Positions 8,531 through 16,883 of a stretch of 64,000 bases of DNA are shown piece by piece. Origin of the DNA: DATKWU01 sp964653685. GTDB taxonomy: Bacteria; Patescibacteriota; Microgenomatia; PFEM01; JAHIFH01. The stretch lies in assembly GCA_964653685.1 (NCBI GenBank), contig CAZZHA010000001.1, positions 1 through 64,000 on the forward strand, read 5' to 3'. Below the pieces are notes generated by a model. The model worked only from the letters and a program-made list of their open reading frames with translations, was not told the DNA's origin and searched no databases. The position numbers were made by a program, and so were the translations under genes. Each line of letters starts with the position of its first letter. Position 1 is the first letter of the stretch.

Positions 8531-9217
8531 ATGACTGGCGAAAAAACCGGAAATCAACCCTTAAATCCAGAAAGCTTAACAGCAGAATCACAGTTATGTC
8601 TTCAATTATTTTATATTGGCGCAATTAAATTCGGCGATTTCAGATTAAAATTACATGATAAACACCCAGAAGCACCCCCATCGCCCGTTTACATTGACCT
8701 CAGACTTCTTCGAAGAGAACCTGAAGCTAAAGCTGCGGCAGTTGATGTTTATCTAGAGCTACTCAAACCACTAGAATTTGACTTGTTAGCTGACGTTCCT
8801 ACAGCGGCAACACCACTAGTTTCTTCCCTTTCAGATAAACTAGGTATTGGGATGATTACGCCTCGAACTGATGTAAAAAATCACGGCACTGGTGTAAAGA
8901 TAGACGGAATGAGGGCTCTTGATCAGGGTAAGACCGTAGTTTTAGTCGACGATCTAGTAACTCGAGCAGATTCTAAATTAGAAGCAGCCAGGATTCTTAG
9001 AGACGAAGGGTTTAGAGTAAGAGATGTGGTTGTCTTAGTTGATAGAAAACAAGGAGGCGAAGAACAACTCGCTGCTGAAGAAATTAAACTTCATGCTGCT
9101 TTAACAATGGATAAAATGTTGGCTTTCTATAATGGAATGGGAATGATTACTAATCCCGAATATGCAAGAATAAATCAAGGACTAATAAATTTGAATAATT
9201 TCCTAGCAAGCCTATAA
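8531..9217 (+). CDS. pyrE: Orotate phosphoribosyltransferase
   Basis: 228 aa. The PRPP-binding motif VVLVDDLVTRADS is at residues 136-148, preceded by the hood-region TPRTDVKNHGTGVKIDG. It joins orotate to PRPP to give OMP, the substrate of the neighbouring PyrF. The resemblance is to the OPRT half of UMP synthase more than to compact E. coli PyrE. Having only the last two pyrimidine steps here would fit a cell that salvages orotate, but earlier pathway genes may lie elsewhere. Confidence 0.85.
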   Translation: MTGEKTGNQPLNPESLTAESQLCLQLFYIGAIKFGDFRLKLHDKHPEAPPSPVYIDLRLLRREPEAKAAAVDVYLELLKPLEFDLLADVPTAATPLVSSLSDKLGIGMITPRTDVKNHGTGVKIDGMRALDQGKTVVLVDDLVTRADSKLEAARILRDEGFRVRDVVVLVDRKQGGEEQLAAEEIKLHAALTMDKMLAFYNGMGMITNPEYARINQGLINLNNFLASL

Positions 9218-9245
9218 TCCCCTCTCTATAAAACTTTTTGAAAAA

Positions 9246-10466
9246 TTACTGTAAAGTAATGGCGTTTTCTTTACAAATTTTGGCGTAAGTATAAGCACTC
9301 TTTCTTATTTTTCTTTTTTGGGTTTTATAATTAACTTCAATTAAACCAAATCTGGGTTTAAAACCAAAAGACCACTCAAAATTATCTATTAAAGACCAAT
9401 AAAGGTAACCGCGGACATTCACGCCCTCTTGGATTGCCTGGTGAACCCATTGAAGATGATTGATAATAAATTTTTCTCTGTATTTATCTTTGGCATCGGC
9501 CACACCATTTTCAGTAATATAAATTGGAAGATGATATTTCTTCAAACTCATCAAAGCTTCATAAATCCCTTGAGGATAAAATTGCCAACCTAAATCTGAA
9601 CTTTCAAGAAGAATAGTTTCTTCAAGTTTTCTTTTATTGACTTTCGTTTTTAAATCCTGAAAGCGAAGCTGATGAAAAAGGTAATAGTTTAAACCTAAAA
9701 AATCATGGGTTTTTCCGGTCAAACGATAAAAAGAATGATTTAGAAGGATTTTGATGAATGAAGGTACTAACCGGCTTAAAAAATGATTACCATAGTAATG
9801 CAAAGCCGGCATATTAATCACGGCTCCCACCTGAGCATTAGGGAATTCATTTTTTATGGCTTGGTAAACTTCTTTGTGGGCCAAAGCAAGATTGCGGTAA
9901 ACTCGAAGAGCTAGTAACTTATTTTTCTTTTGGGGCGGCCAAAATCCTTGCAAATAACCAGCGGCCACAATGGTTTTAGGTTCATTAATGGTAATCCAGA
10001 AGTCAACCTTGTCTGCCAAAGCATTGACCGCAAAGAGACAAAAGCGCTTAAAATATTCAATGTTCTCTTTTTTTTCAAAGCCACCTTTCTTGGCAAACCA
10101 TAAAGGTAAAGTAACATGATATAAAGAAACAAAAGTCTTCATCTTTTTCTCTTTAAGAGTTTGAAGAACGTTTTGGTAGTGTTTGACCGCCTGATTATTC
10201 CATTTACCTTCTTCTGGTTCAATTCTTGACCATTCGAGGGAAAAGCGATGGGCATTGTGATTGAGTTCTTTGGCTAAGTTAAAATCTTCTTTGAAGCGAT
10301 GATAGTGATCACAGGCAATCCCCGAGTCTTTAACTCCTTTTCTTTTTTCCCATTCCCACCAATCATTATGAAGATTATTACCTTCAACCTGATGAGCAGC
10401 TGTCGCCGCTCCCCAAAGAAAATCTTTGGGAAAAACTAACTTTTGGGGTTGATTACTCTTTCTCAT
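9246..10466 (-). CDS. Glycoside hydrolase family 1 (beta-glucosidase/beta-glycosidase)
   Basis: 406 aa, somewhat short for GH1 (about 440-470). N-terminal FLWGAATAAHQVEG, acid/base Glu162 in ITINEPKT and nucleophile Glu319 in YITENGVAD identify the family and indicate an active retaining enzyme. There is no signal peptide, so it acts on imported or internal beta-glycosides; the sugar specificity cannot be read. Its start overlaps the gltX stop by 4 bases (ATGA), an unusual coupling of a sugar hydrolase to a tRNA synthetase. Confidence 0.92.
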   Translation of the reverse strand: MRKSNQPQKLVFPKDFLWGAATAAHQVEGNNLHNDWWEWEKRKGVKDSGIACDHYHRFKEDFNLAKELNHNAHRFSLEWSRIEPEEGKWNNQAVKHYQNVLQTLKEKKMKTFVSLYHVTLPLWFAKKGGFEKKENIEYFKRFCLFAVNALADKVDFWITINEPKTIVAAGYLQGFWPPQKKNKLLALRVYRNLALAHKEVYQAIKNEFPNAQVGAVINMPALHYYGNHFLSRLVPSFIKILLNHSFYRLTGKTHDFLGLNYYLFHQLRFQDLKTKVNKRKLEETILLESSDLGWQFYPQGIYEALMSLKKYHLPIYITENGVADAKDKYREKFIINHLQWVHQAIQEGVNVRGYLYWSLIDNFEWSFGFKPRFGLIEVNYKTQKRKIRKSAYTYAKICKENAITLQ

Positions 10467-11746
10467 ATCTTTTTTAATCTCTTAAACGTCTTTTCTCTTC
10501 CTAAAACCTCTATCGTTTCAAAGAGAGGCGGAGTAGCGGTTTTACCAGTAAGGGCAATTCTGGTTGCCATAAAATATTTGCCAGTATGCCAATTATTCTT
10601 CTCTGCCAAATCTCTGAATAATTTTTCTAATCTCTTTGCCTCCCAAACCCTATTTTTTTCTAACTCCATGATTGATTTTTCGAACTGTTCTTTGAGTAAT
10701 TTTTCTCCCTGACTTTTTTTAATGAGTAATTTTTTATCAACCTTTGGTTCTCTAATAAAAAAGTCAACTAAATCAGGATAATCAGAAAGTTTAATCAATC
10801 TGTCTTTAATTAAAGGAATGGTTTGTTTAATTAAACTATCTGCCATTCCTTTAGGTATGTATGGTTTAATTAATTGAAGTAGTTCTTTATCTGTCTTTTC
10901 CCTAAGATAAACACCATTTAACCAATCTAATTTTCTTAAATCAAAAACAGGAGCCGAAGTTGAAATCCTTTTAAAAGAAAAATATTTAATAAATTCATCT
11001 AAACTAAAAACCGTTTTGTCTTGGGGGTGTGACCAACCCATTAAACCAAAAAAGTTAACCATCGCTTCGGGTAAATAACCTTGTTCCTGATACCAAGAAA
11101 GAGCGACCAGGTTTTTTCTTTTTGAAATTTTTGATTGGTCAGGATTTCTTAAAAGAGGCAAATGAGCAAATTCTGGTACCTTAGCCCCTAAGGCTTGATA
11201 AAGCATTATTTGCCGGGGAGTGTTAGAAATGTGGTCTTCACCTCGAATCACCTGGGAAATTTTCATTAACCAGTCATCGATGACCACAGCAAAATTATAA
11301 ACAGGATAGCCATTTGACCTTAAGATAACAAAATCTTCAATCTGTTGATTATCAAACTCTATTCTTCCACGAATAAGATCTTGCCAAGAAGTTTTTCCTT
11401 TTAAAACCTTAAATCGAATTGCCCCTTCATCTTGGTAAGCAAGTTTTTTTTCTAGCAATTCTTGAGCATATTTCTGATAAAGACTTATTCTTTCTGATTG
11501 ACGATAAGGCCCAAACTTGCCCCTAACGTCCGGACCCTCATCGTAATTTAAACCTAGCCAGTGCAAGCCATCAAAAATTGCTTTTTCCGCTTTAGGTACA
11601 TGGCGTTTTATGTCTGTATCTTCGATTCGAAGAATGAATTTGCCTTTGTTTTTTTTGGCAAAAGCATAATTAAAAAGAGAAATGTAGGCGGTACCAACAT
11701 GGGCAAAGCCGGTTGGCGAAGGCGAAATTCTGACTCGGATGCTCAT
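10463..11746 (-). CDS. gltX: Glutamyl-tRNA synthetase
   Basis: 427 aa. Class I synthetase charging tRNA-Glu (and possibly tRNA-Gln in organisms that use the amidotransferase route). The HIGH-type motif is HVGT at residues 16-19 after RISPSPTG, FILRIEDTD follows, and the KMSKS-type loop is SKISKRKN. The C-terminal anticodon region is present but short. I choose the ATG giving MSIRVRISPSPTG because a TGC-TAAAAT box lies 8 bases before it; an ATG 18 bases upstream overlaps this box. Confidence 0.93.
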   Translation of the reverse strand: MSIRVRISPSPTGFAHVGTAYISLFNYAFAKKNKGKFILRIEDTDIKRHVPKAEKAIFDGLHWLGLNYDEGPDVRGKFGPYRQSERISLYQKYAQELLEKKLAYQDEGAIRFKVLKGKTSWQDLIRGRIEFDNQQIEDFVILRSNGYPVYNFAVVIDDWLMKISQVIRGEDHISNTPRQIMLYQALGAKVPEFAHLPLLRNPDQSKISKRKNLVALSWYQEQGYLPEAMVNFFGLMGWSHPQDKTVFSLDEFIKYFSFKRISTSAPVFDLRKLDWLNGVYLREKTDKELLQLIKPYIPKGMADSLIKQTIPLIKDRLIKLSDYPDLVDFFIREPKVDKKLLIKKSQGEKLLKEQFEKSIMELEKNRVWEAKRLEKLFRDLAEKNNWHTGKYFMATRIALTGKTATPPLFETIEVLGREKTFKRLKKI

Positions 11747-11754
11747 TTGCCTTG

Positions 11755-11763
11755 ATTTTAGCA
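11755..11763 (-). promoter_or_regulatory. Extended -10 promoter for gltX
   Basis: TGC-TAAAAT on the minus strand, 8 bases before the preferred gltX ATG, with only a weak AAGG in between. It implies a leaderless or nearly leaderless transcript. Confidence 0.5.
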
Positions 11764-11797
11764 TAGCGTCACTTTATACTCAAAATAGATTTTCCAG

Positions 11798-12850
11798 ATG
11801 GCAACTCTAACTCAAACTGCCCAAACGACCCGGAAAGCGCTTAAATACGGCGTCATTGCCCTAGTCGTTATCTTTGTTCTGAAAATTGCCTGGGGAGTTG
11901 GGACTGATATCTGGAAAAAAATTCACCCACCCCCGCCACCACCACCAACTATGGCTTTTGGTCCTTTACCAAAATTAAAATTTCCAGAAAAACAAACGCC
12001 TGAATTATCTTATCGCTTAGAAACTATCCAGGGAGCTCTGCCCCAATTTGACAATATTGATCGAGTTTACCTTTCACCTCAAAAACCGCCTAATCTCTTG
12101 GCCTTGGATAGAGCCAAACAAAAAGTTCGTAAGATGGGCTTCACCGGCCAACCGGAAAAAGTTAATGAAAATACTTATCGCTGGACAACCGAGATAACCC
12201 CAGCCACTACTTTAGAAATGAATATCAATACTGGTAATTTTCATCTTCGTTATCAATTTGAAAATGATCAAGAACTTTTAGTTCAAAAAAACCTGCCGAC
12301 TAATGAACAAGCCGCCCAGGAAGCCAAAAGTTTCCTTCAAAACAATGGCCTGCTGACCGAAGATTTAGCCACTGGTAGTGCTGAGTTTGATTATCTAAAA
12401 TATATTTCCCCTAATTTGATTCCCGCCATTTCTCTTTCCGAGGCTGATTTTGTCCGGGTTAATTTCTTTAGAGCTGACCTTAATGACCTGAGAATTTATC
12501 CACCTAACCCTAAAGAAGCCCTGGTTTCCTTTCTCTTTTCTGGCAGTCGACTCATGGGTAAACGGATTATCGAAATTAAATATACTTACCAACCAATTGA
12601 TCGCAATACCTCGGCAACTTATCCTCTTAAACCAATTAATAATGCCTGGCAAGAACTCCAATCAAAGCAAGGTTATATCGCCAATCTAGGTCAAAATGAC
12701 GACAAACAGATTACCATCAGGAAAATTTACTTAGCCTATTATGATTCTGAAGAACCCCAAACTTTTATCCAGCCAATTTACATTTTCGAGGGTGACCATA
12801 ATTTCTTTGCCTATGTTCCAGCCATTGACCCTACTTGGACGGAGAAATAG
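11798..12850 (+). CDS. Membrane-anchored protein with polyproline linker, unknown function
   Basis: 350 aa. One N-terminal transmembrane helix (about residues 17-36) is followed by an uninterrupted run of seven prolines and a large extracytoplasmic part rich in short beta segments and helices. Repeats of the kind LDRAKQKVRKMGF...YRWTT and EAKSFLQNNGL...DYLKY recall tandem PepSY/YycH-like modules, but I cannot name a family. TATACT lies about 17 bases before the ATG. Its last 20 bases overlap convergently with the D,D-carboxypeptidase gene, so a cell-wall role is only a guess. Confidence 0.6.
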   Translation: MATLTQTAQTTRKALKYGVIALVVIFVLKIAWGVGTDIWKKIHPPPPPPPTMAFGPLPKLKFPEKQTPELSYRLETIQGALPQFDNIDRVYLSPQKPPNLLALDRAKQKVRKMGFTGQPEKVNENTYRWTTEITPATTLEMNINTGNFHLRYQFENDQELLVQKNLPTNEQAAQEAKSFLQNNGLLTEDLATGSAEFDYLKYISPNLIPAISLSEADFVRVNFFRADLNDLRIYPPNPKEALVSFLFSGSRLMGKRIIEIKYTYQPIDRNTSATYPLKPINNAWQELQSKQGYIANLGQNDDKQITIRKIYLAYYDSEEPQTFIQPIYIFEGDHNFFAYVPAIDPTWTEK

Positions 12851-13817
12851 TTGGGGTAATATTCTCCCAACGATGATTGCTAAAAGCCCAATCAACTAAT
12901 CTAGCGGTTTCGCCAAAACGATCTTGACTACCTAAAACAACCGTAATTATTCCCCGACCATCTCGTTCAACATACCCTACTAAACATTCACCCGCTTCCT
13001 CAGTCCAACCAGTCTTCACCCCTTTCATCCCTGGTAGCCAAGAAAGTAATTCATTAATATTGTAAAGAACATGTTCAAATTGACCGGTCGTATCAGTAAC
13101 CACGATTTTGGGAGTGGCCACTATTTCACCCAAAAGTGGCTCTCTAATCACCAAGCTCGCTAATCTGGCTAAATCTAAAGCGGTTGAATAGGAATAACCA
13201 ATTATAAAATTACCTTCCTCATCAATATCCAAGCCCGTAGGGTTAACAAAATAAGTGTCGTTTAGGTTTAATTCCTTAGCTTTCTCATTCATCGCTTTAA
13301 CAAACCCTTTTTCTCCACCTGGGTAGTTTTGGGCTAACAAAGTGGCCGCGTCATTGGCTGAAGCGACTAAGACACCATATAACAAATTCTTAACCGTCAT
13401 CACTTCTCCTTCTTTTAATCTCATGTCTTGACCTTGATTATTGATGCCAATAACTGTCAAAGTACTTTCCAAATCATAGTAGTCAAGGGTTACTAAAGCC
13501 GTCATCAATTTCACGACCGAAGCCGGTAAAAGTTGAACTCTTTCATCCTTGGCAAACATAACAACAGCTGAATCACGATCAACAACAATGACTGACTTAG
13601 CCGTCAGAGATGGTGCCGTTATTCCCGCAAAATTAACTGGATAATCAGCCACTTTAGGCAACTCTAATTCAATTGGCTGAATTTTAGGTGGTTGGTAGGT
13701 AGCTTGAACAATTGAATACCAATTGTTGCTGGGAAAAAGAAAAAAAACTAGCCCAAATAAAAAAAGAAAAGCTCTTTTTATCTTAATAGTAGTCAAATCG
13801 GAATTTTTTGGATTCAC
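12831..13817 (-). CDS. D-alanyl-D-alanine carboxypeptidase (PBP5/DacA family)
   Basis: 328 aa. Signal peptide/anchor at residues 14-30; the three penicillin-binding motifs are SVVK (Ser100-Lys103), SAN (153-155) and KTG (268-270). It trims the terminal D-Ala from peptidoglycan pentapeptides outside the membrane. It is short for the family because the C-terminal beta domain and membrane-binding helix are missing, so the N-terminal helix is the likely anchor. The start is a GTG overlapping the aspS stop by 4 bases. Confidence 0.92.
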   Translation of the reverse strand: MNPKNSDLTTIKIKRAFLFLFGLVFFLFPSNNWYSIVQATYQPPKIQPIELELPKVADYPVNFAGITAPSLTAKSVIVVDRDSAVVMFAKDERVQLLPASVVKLMTALVTLDYYDLESTLTVIGINNQGQDMRLKEGEVMTVKNLLYGVLVASANDAATLLAQNYPGGEKGFVKAMNEKAKELNLNDTYFVNPTGLDIDEEGNFIIGYSYSTALDLARLASLVIREPLLGEIVATPKIVVTDTTGQFEHVLYNINELLSWLPGMKGVKTGWTEEAGECLVGYVERDGRGIITVVLGSQDRFGETARLVDWAFSNHRWENITPTISPSK

Positions 13818-15178
13818 TTTTTCATTACTTTGATTTTGAGTTCTTTTAATTGAACTTCATCAACTTCACTGGGAGCCTCCATTACTGATGTCTGACCACC
13901 AGCCGTCATCGGAAAAGCAATTAGTTCTCGGACTGAACGTTCTCCCAAAGCGGCCTGTAAAAATCTATCAATTCCTGGGGCAATACCACCATGGGGCGGA
14001 ACTCCATATTCAAATGCCCTTAAGAGATGACCGAATTTTTTCTCTATCTCTTTTTCCGAAAGGCCTAGAATTTTAAAAATTTTTCGCTGGATTTTGGGGT
14101 CAGTAATCCTAAGACTCCCTCCACCCACTTCCAAGCCGTTACAAACTAAGTCATGCTGCCAAGAGCGTGCTTTCATTGGGTCTTTATCTAACAAAGGCAG
14201 ATCTTCATCCTTAGGAGCAGTAAAAGGATGGTGAGAAGGACTTAATTCTCTTTCTTTTGTCTTTTCAAACAAAGGAAAATCAATTACCCAAGCAAAAGCA
14301 ACTACCTTAGGATCTTTTTTCTTACGCAGATCAAATTTATCACTGCCAAATTTTTTCATTGCTTCGGCATGACTAAAACGAGGAAAAGGCTTTTTAAAAA
14401 CTCTCTTTTTTAAAACCTTCTCCGTTATCTCGGTAAAAAGAGTTTCAGTAAGATTAAGAATCTCTTCCTGGGTTGTAAAAGACATCTCCAAATCAAGCTG
14501 AGTAAACTCTCCATAAGCCCGATCAATCCGAGGATCTTCATCACGAAAACAGCGGGCAATTTGGTAATACTTTTCAAATCCAGCTACCATTAATAATTGT
14601 TTGTATTGCTGAGGAGCCTGGGGTAAGGCGTAAAACTTACCCGGCTGAAGTCGCGAGGGAACAATAAAATCACGAGCGCCTTCTGGTGTCGCCTTGGAAA
14701 GAATTGGTGTTTCGATTTCAATAAAACCTTTTTCATCAAGCCAATTACGAATGAATCTGATTACCTGATGTCGAATTTCAAGATTTCTGACTAATCGGGG
14801 TCGGCGTAGATCAAGATAGCGATACTTTAACCGAGTCTCTTCACCAATTTGATAACCATCACCTCGAATATCAAAAGGTAAATCTTCTGATTGGGCTAAA
14901 ATCTTGACCTTTTCTACCTCGACTTCAACTTCACCACTGGGAATCTTGGGGTTAATTAAATCTTTAGGTCTTTTTTTAACTTTACCTTCTACTTCAACAA
15001 CGTCCGAAATCCTTAATTTCCCTAGTTTTTCTTTACCAACAATCTGAACCAAACCAGTTCTATCTTTCAAGTCAATAAAAACCAATTTACCATGGTCGCG
15101 CCGCCGATCAATCCAACCATTAAGTCTAACTTTTTTACCTATCTTTTTAAGTATCTCTTTAATGAGAGTTCTTTCCAT
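13814..15178 (-). CDS. aspS: Aspartyl-tRNA synthetase lacking the GAD domain
   Basis: 454 aa against about 590 for the bacterial type. It has an N-terminal OB-fold (VRLNGWIDRRRDHGKLVFIDLKD), class II motif 2 (FRDEDPRIDRAYGEFTQLD) and motif 3 (GIAPGIDRFLQAALG). In bacterial AspRS an insertion (GAD) domain of over 100 residues sits between GSDK-DLR and the WV-DFP strand; here GSDKFDLR (278-285) is followed after seven residues by VAFAWVIDFP (293-302), so the insertion is gone. It charges tRNA-Asp, and possibly tRNA-Asn if non-discriminating. It heads an operon with the D,D-carboxypeptidase. Confidence 0.94.
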   Translation of the reverse strand: MERTLIKEILKKIGKKVRLNGWIDRRRDHGKLVFIDLKDRTGLVQIVGKEKLGKLRISDVVEVEGKVKKRPKDLINPKIPSGEVEVEVEKVKILAQSEDLPFDIRGDGYQIGEETRLKYRYLDLRRPRLVRNLEIRHQVIRFIRNWLDEKGFIEIETPILSKATPEGARDFIVPSRLQPGKFYALPQAPQQYKQLLMVAGFEKYYQIARCFRDEDPRIDRAYGEFTQLDLEMSFTTQEEILNLTETLFTEITEKVLKKRVFKKPFPRFSHAEAMKKFGSDKFDLRKKKDPKVVAFAWVIDFPLFEKTKERELSPSHHPFTAPKDEDLPLLDKDPMKARSWQHDLVCNGLEVGGGSLRITDPKIQRKIFKILGLSEKEIEKKFGHLLRAFEYGVPPHGGIAPGIDRFLQAALGERSVRELIAFPMTAGGQTSVMEAPSEVDEVQLKELKIKVMKK

Positions 15179-15185
15179 ATTTTAG

Positions 15186-15191
15186 ATTCTA
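15186..15191 (-). promoter_or_regulatory. -10 box for aspS
   Basis: TAGAAT on the minus strand, 7 bases before the aspS ATG; no Shine-Dalgarno sequence lies between. Confidence 0.45.
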
Positions 15192-15216
15192 TCCTCTAAA
15201 AGGATTTTTTGCAATT

Positions 15217-16860
15217 TTATTCTGGAATTTTAATGTCTTTGATTTTTAATTCCAACCGCTGAAGGCCATTCCATTGATTGAGAAAAAGATTATAGGCAAG
15301 GTCAACTGGTTGTTTGGTTGAAAGCTGAGGTAATAATTCTCCTTGACCAAAAGCAATTACCTCAAAACCATTAACTCTAAATTTAAGATGTTGATTATCA
15401 GCCCCAACTTTTTTAAGGTTAGCAATTCTTACTTGCCGACTGGAAAAGACCGGTTGAGGATTATTCATCCCAAAAGGGGCAAATTTATTAACTTCTTGAT
15501 AAAGAGCTAAGTTTAAATCAATTAACTCAACCTCTATCTCAATTTCTATTCTCGGTCCTAATTTTTTCTTGCCTAAATCTTTTTCCGCCTTTTTTATTAA
15601 TCTCTGTTTAGCTTCTTCTAATTTCTCCTGACTGACATCAAAACCAGCCGCCAAACGATGACCGCCATGATCACCAATAATATCTTTCAATTCCCGAATG
15701 GCTTCAATAATATTAAACTCTTCAATTGACCGGCCCGAACCTACCCACCGATCTTTTCTAGGCGCTAAAATAATGGCTGGTCGATAAAATTCGTCTTTTA
15801 ATTTACTTGCCACCAAACCAACAACACCATGCTCATAAGACTGATGATAAATAAAAATTAAAGAACTCTCACCATCTTCTTTTAACCAAAGTTCTCGAGC
15901 GTGAAGAGTAGTTTGTTTCATTAATTCCTGACGCTCACGGTTTTTCTGATCAATTTTCTGGGCTAAACTGATAGCTCGATTTTCATCATTAGTACAAATT
16001 AAGCGAAGAGCTTCCATCGGATCATCCATCCTGCCGCTGGCATTGATTCTTGGACCAATAATAAAACCGACTTCATAGGTATCAATCTTTTTTTTATCAA
16101 GACCAGCGAATTGATAAAGAGCTAACAAACCAGCTCGCTTAGTTTTGTTAACCTGACTCAATCCGAATTTAACAATCGAGCGGTTAGGACCAATCAAGGG
16201 GACCATATCGGTTATTGTTCCAATGGTAACTAAATCTAAACCAAGGGGTTTGGCTTTAGATTTAATTTTTTCAACCAGCCACTTAGCCAAAAACCAGGCT
16301 ACACCACAACCAGCTAATTGGGTGGTGTGGATAATGGCTTTTGCCTTAGGTTTCTTTTTTCCAGGCTGATGGTGATCAGTAATAATCACATCAATCCCTG
16401 TTTTTTTTGCCCGAGTTACTTGACGATAAGCAACGATCCCTTGGTCAACCGTAATAATCAATTTCACTCCCTCTTTAGCCATTTGATTAATGATACTAGC
16501 TTTCAGACCATAGCCTTCTTCTCTGCGGGGGATAAAGGGCAGGACATCTAAACCTAATTTATTGAGGGTTTCCCACATGATGGCGGTCGCGCAAACACCA
16601 TCGGTATCATAATCACCGTAAACAATCACTTTCTCTTTTTTCTTAATTGCCTGCCTAATTCTCTTAAGCGCTTTATTTAATTGAACCAAGGAAATACCAA
16701 CATCTTGAGGTGTCAATTGGTAGGGATCTTTGGGATTAAGAAATTCTTTTTGTTGTTTTTTTGTTTTCAAATTACGGTTCTTAAAAAGAGCTTTAACTAT
16801 TTCTTCTCTTCTTTCTTGGAGTTTGGTAGATTTGATTCTTGCTAAAACTTTCCACCTCAT
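15217..16860 (-). CDS. recJ: Single-stranded-DNA exonuclease RecJ
   Basis: 547 aa. DHH-family 5'-3' exonuclease acting in recombination and mismatch repair. The metal motifs are YGDYDTDG (Asp83, Asp85, Asp87) and TDHHQPG (Asp162-His163-His164); the DHHA1 region carries GDHGGHRLAAGFDV, and an OB-fold is at the C-terminus. Length is normal. It is transcribed divergently from the CCA-adding enzyme across a 23-base gap. Confidence 0.94.
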   Translation of the reverse strand: MRWKVLARIKSTKLQERREEIVKALFKNRNLKTKKQQKEFLNPKDPYQLTPQDVGISLVQLNKALKRIRQAIKKKEKVIVYGDYDTDGVCATAIMWETLNKLGLDVLPFIPRREEGYGLKASIINQMAKEGVKLIITVDQGIVAYRQVTRAKKTGIDVIITDHHQPGKKKPKAKAIIHTTQLAGCGVAWFLAKWLVEKIKSKAKPLGLDLVTIGTITDMVPLIGPNRSIVKFGLSQVNKTKRAGLLALYQFAGLDKKKIDTYEVGFIIGPRINASGRMDDPMEALRLICTNDENRAISLAQKIDQKNRERQELMKQTTLHARELWLKEDGESSLIFIYHQSYEHGVVGLVASKLKDEFYRPAIILAPRKDRWVGSGRSIEEFNIIEAIRELKDIIGDHGGHRLAAGFDVSQEKLEEAKQRLIKKAEKDLGKKKLGPRIEIEIEVELIDLNLALYQEVNKFAPFGMNNPQPVFSSRQVRIANLKKVGADNQHLKFRVNGFEVIAFGQGELLPQLSTKQPVDLAYNLFLNQWNGLQRLELKIKDIKIPE

Positions 16861-16866
16861 TGTGCT

Positions 16867-16872
16867 ATCATA
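16867..16872 (-). promoter_or_regulatory. -10 box for recJ
   Basis: TATGAT on the minus strand, 6 bases before the recJ ATG, in the 23-base divergent gap shared with the CCA-adding enzyme gene. There is no room for a Shine-Dalgarno leader. Confidence 0.5.
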
Positions 16873-16883
16873 ATAACATAGAA

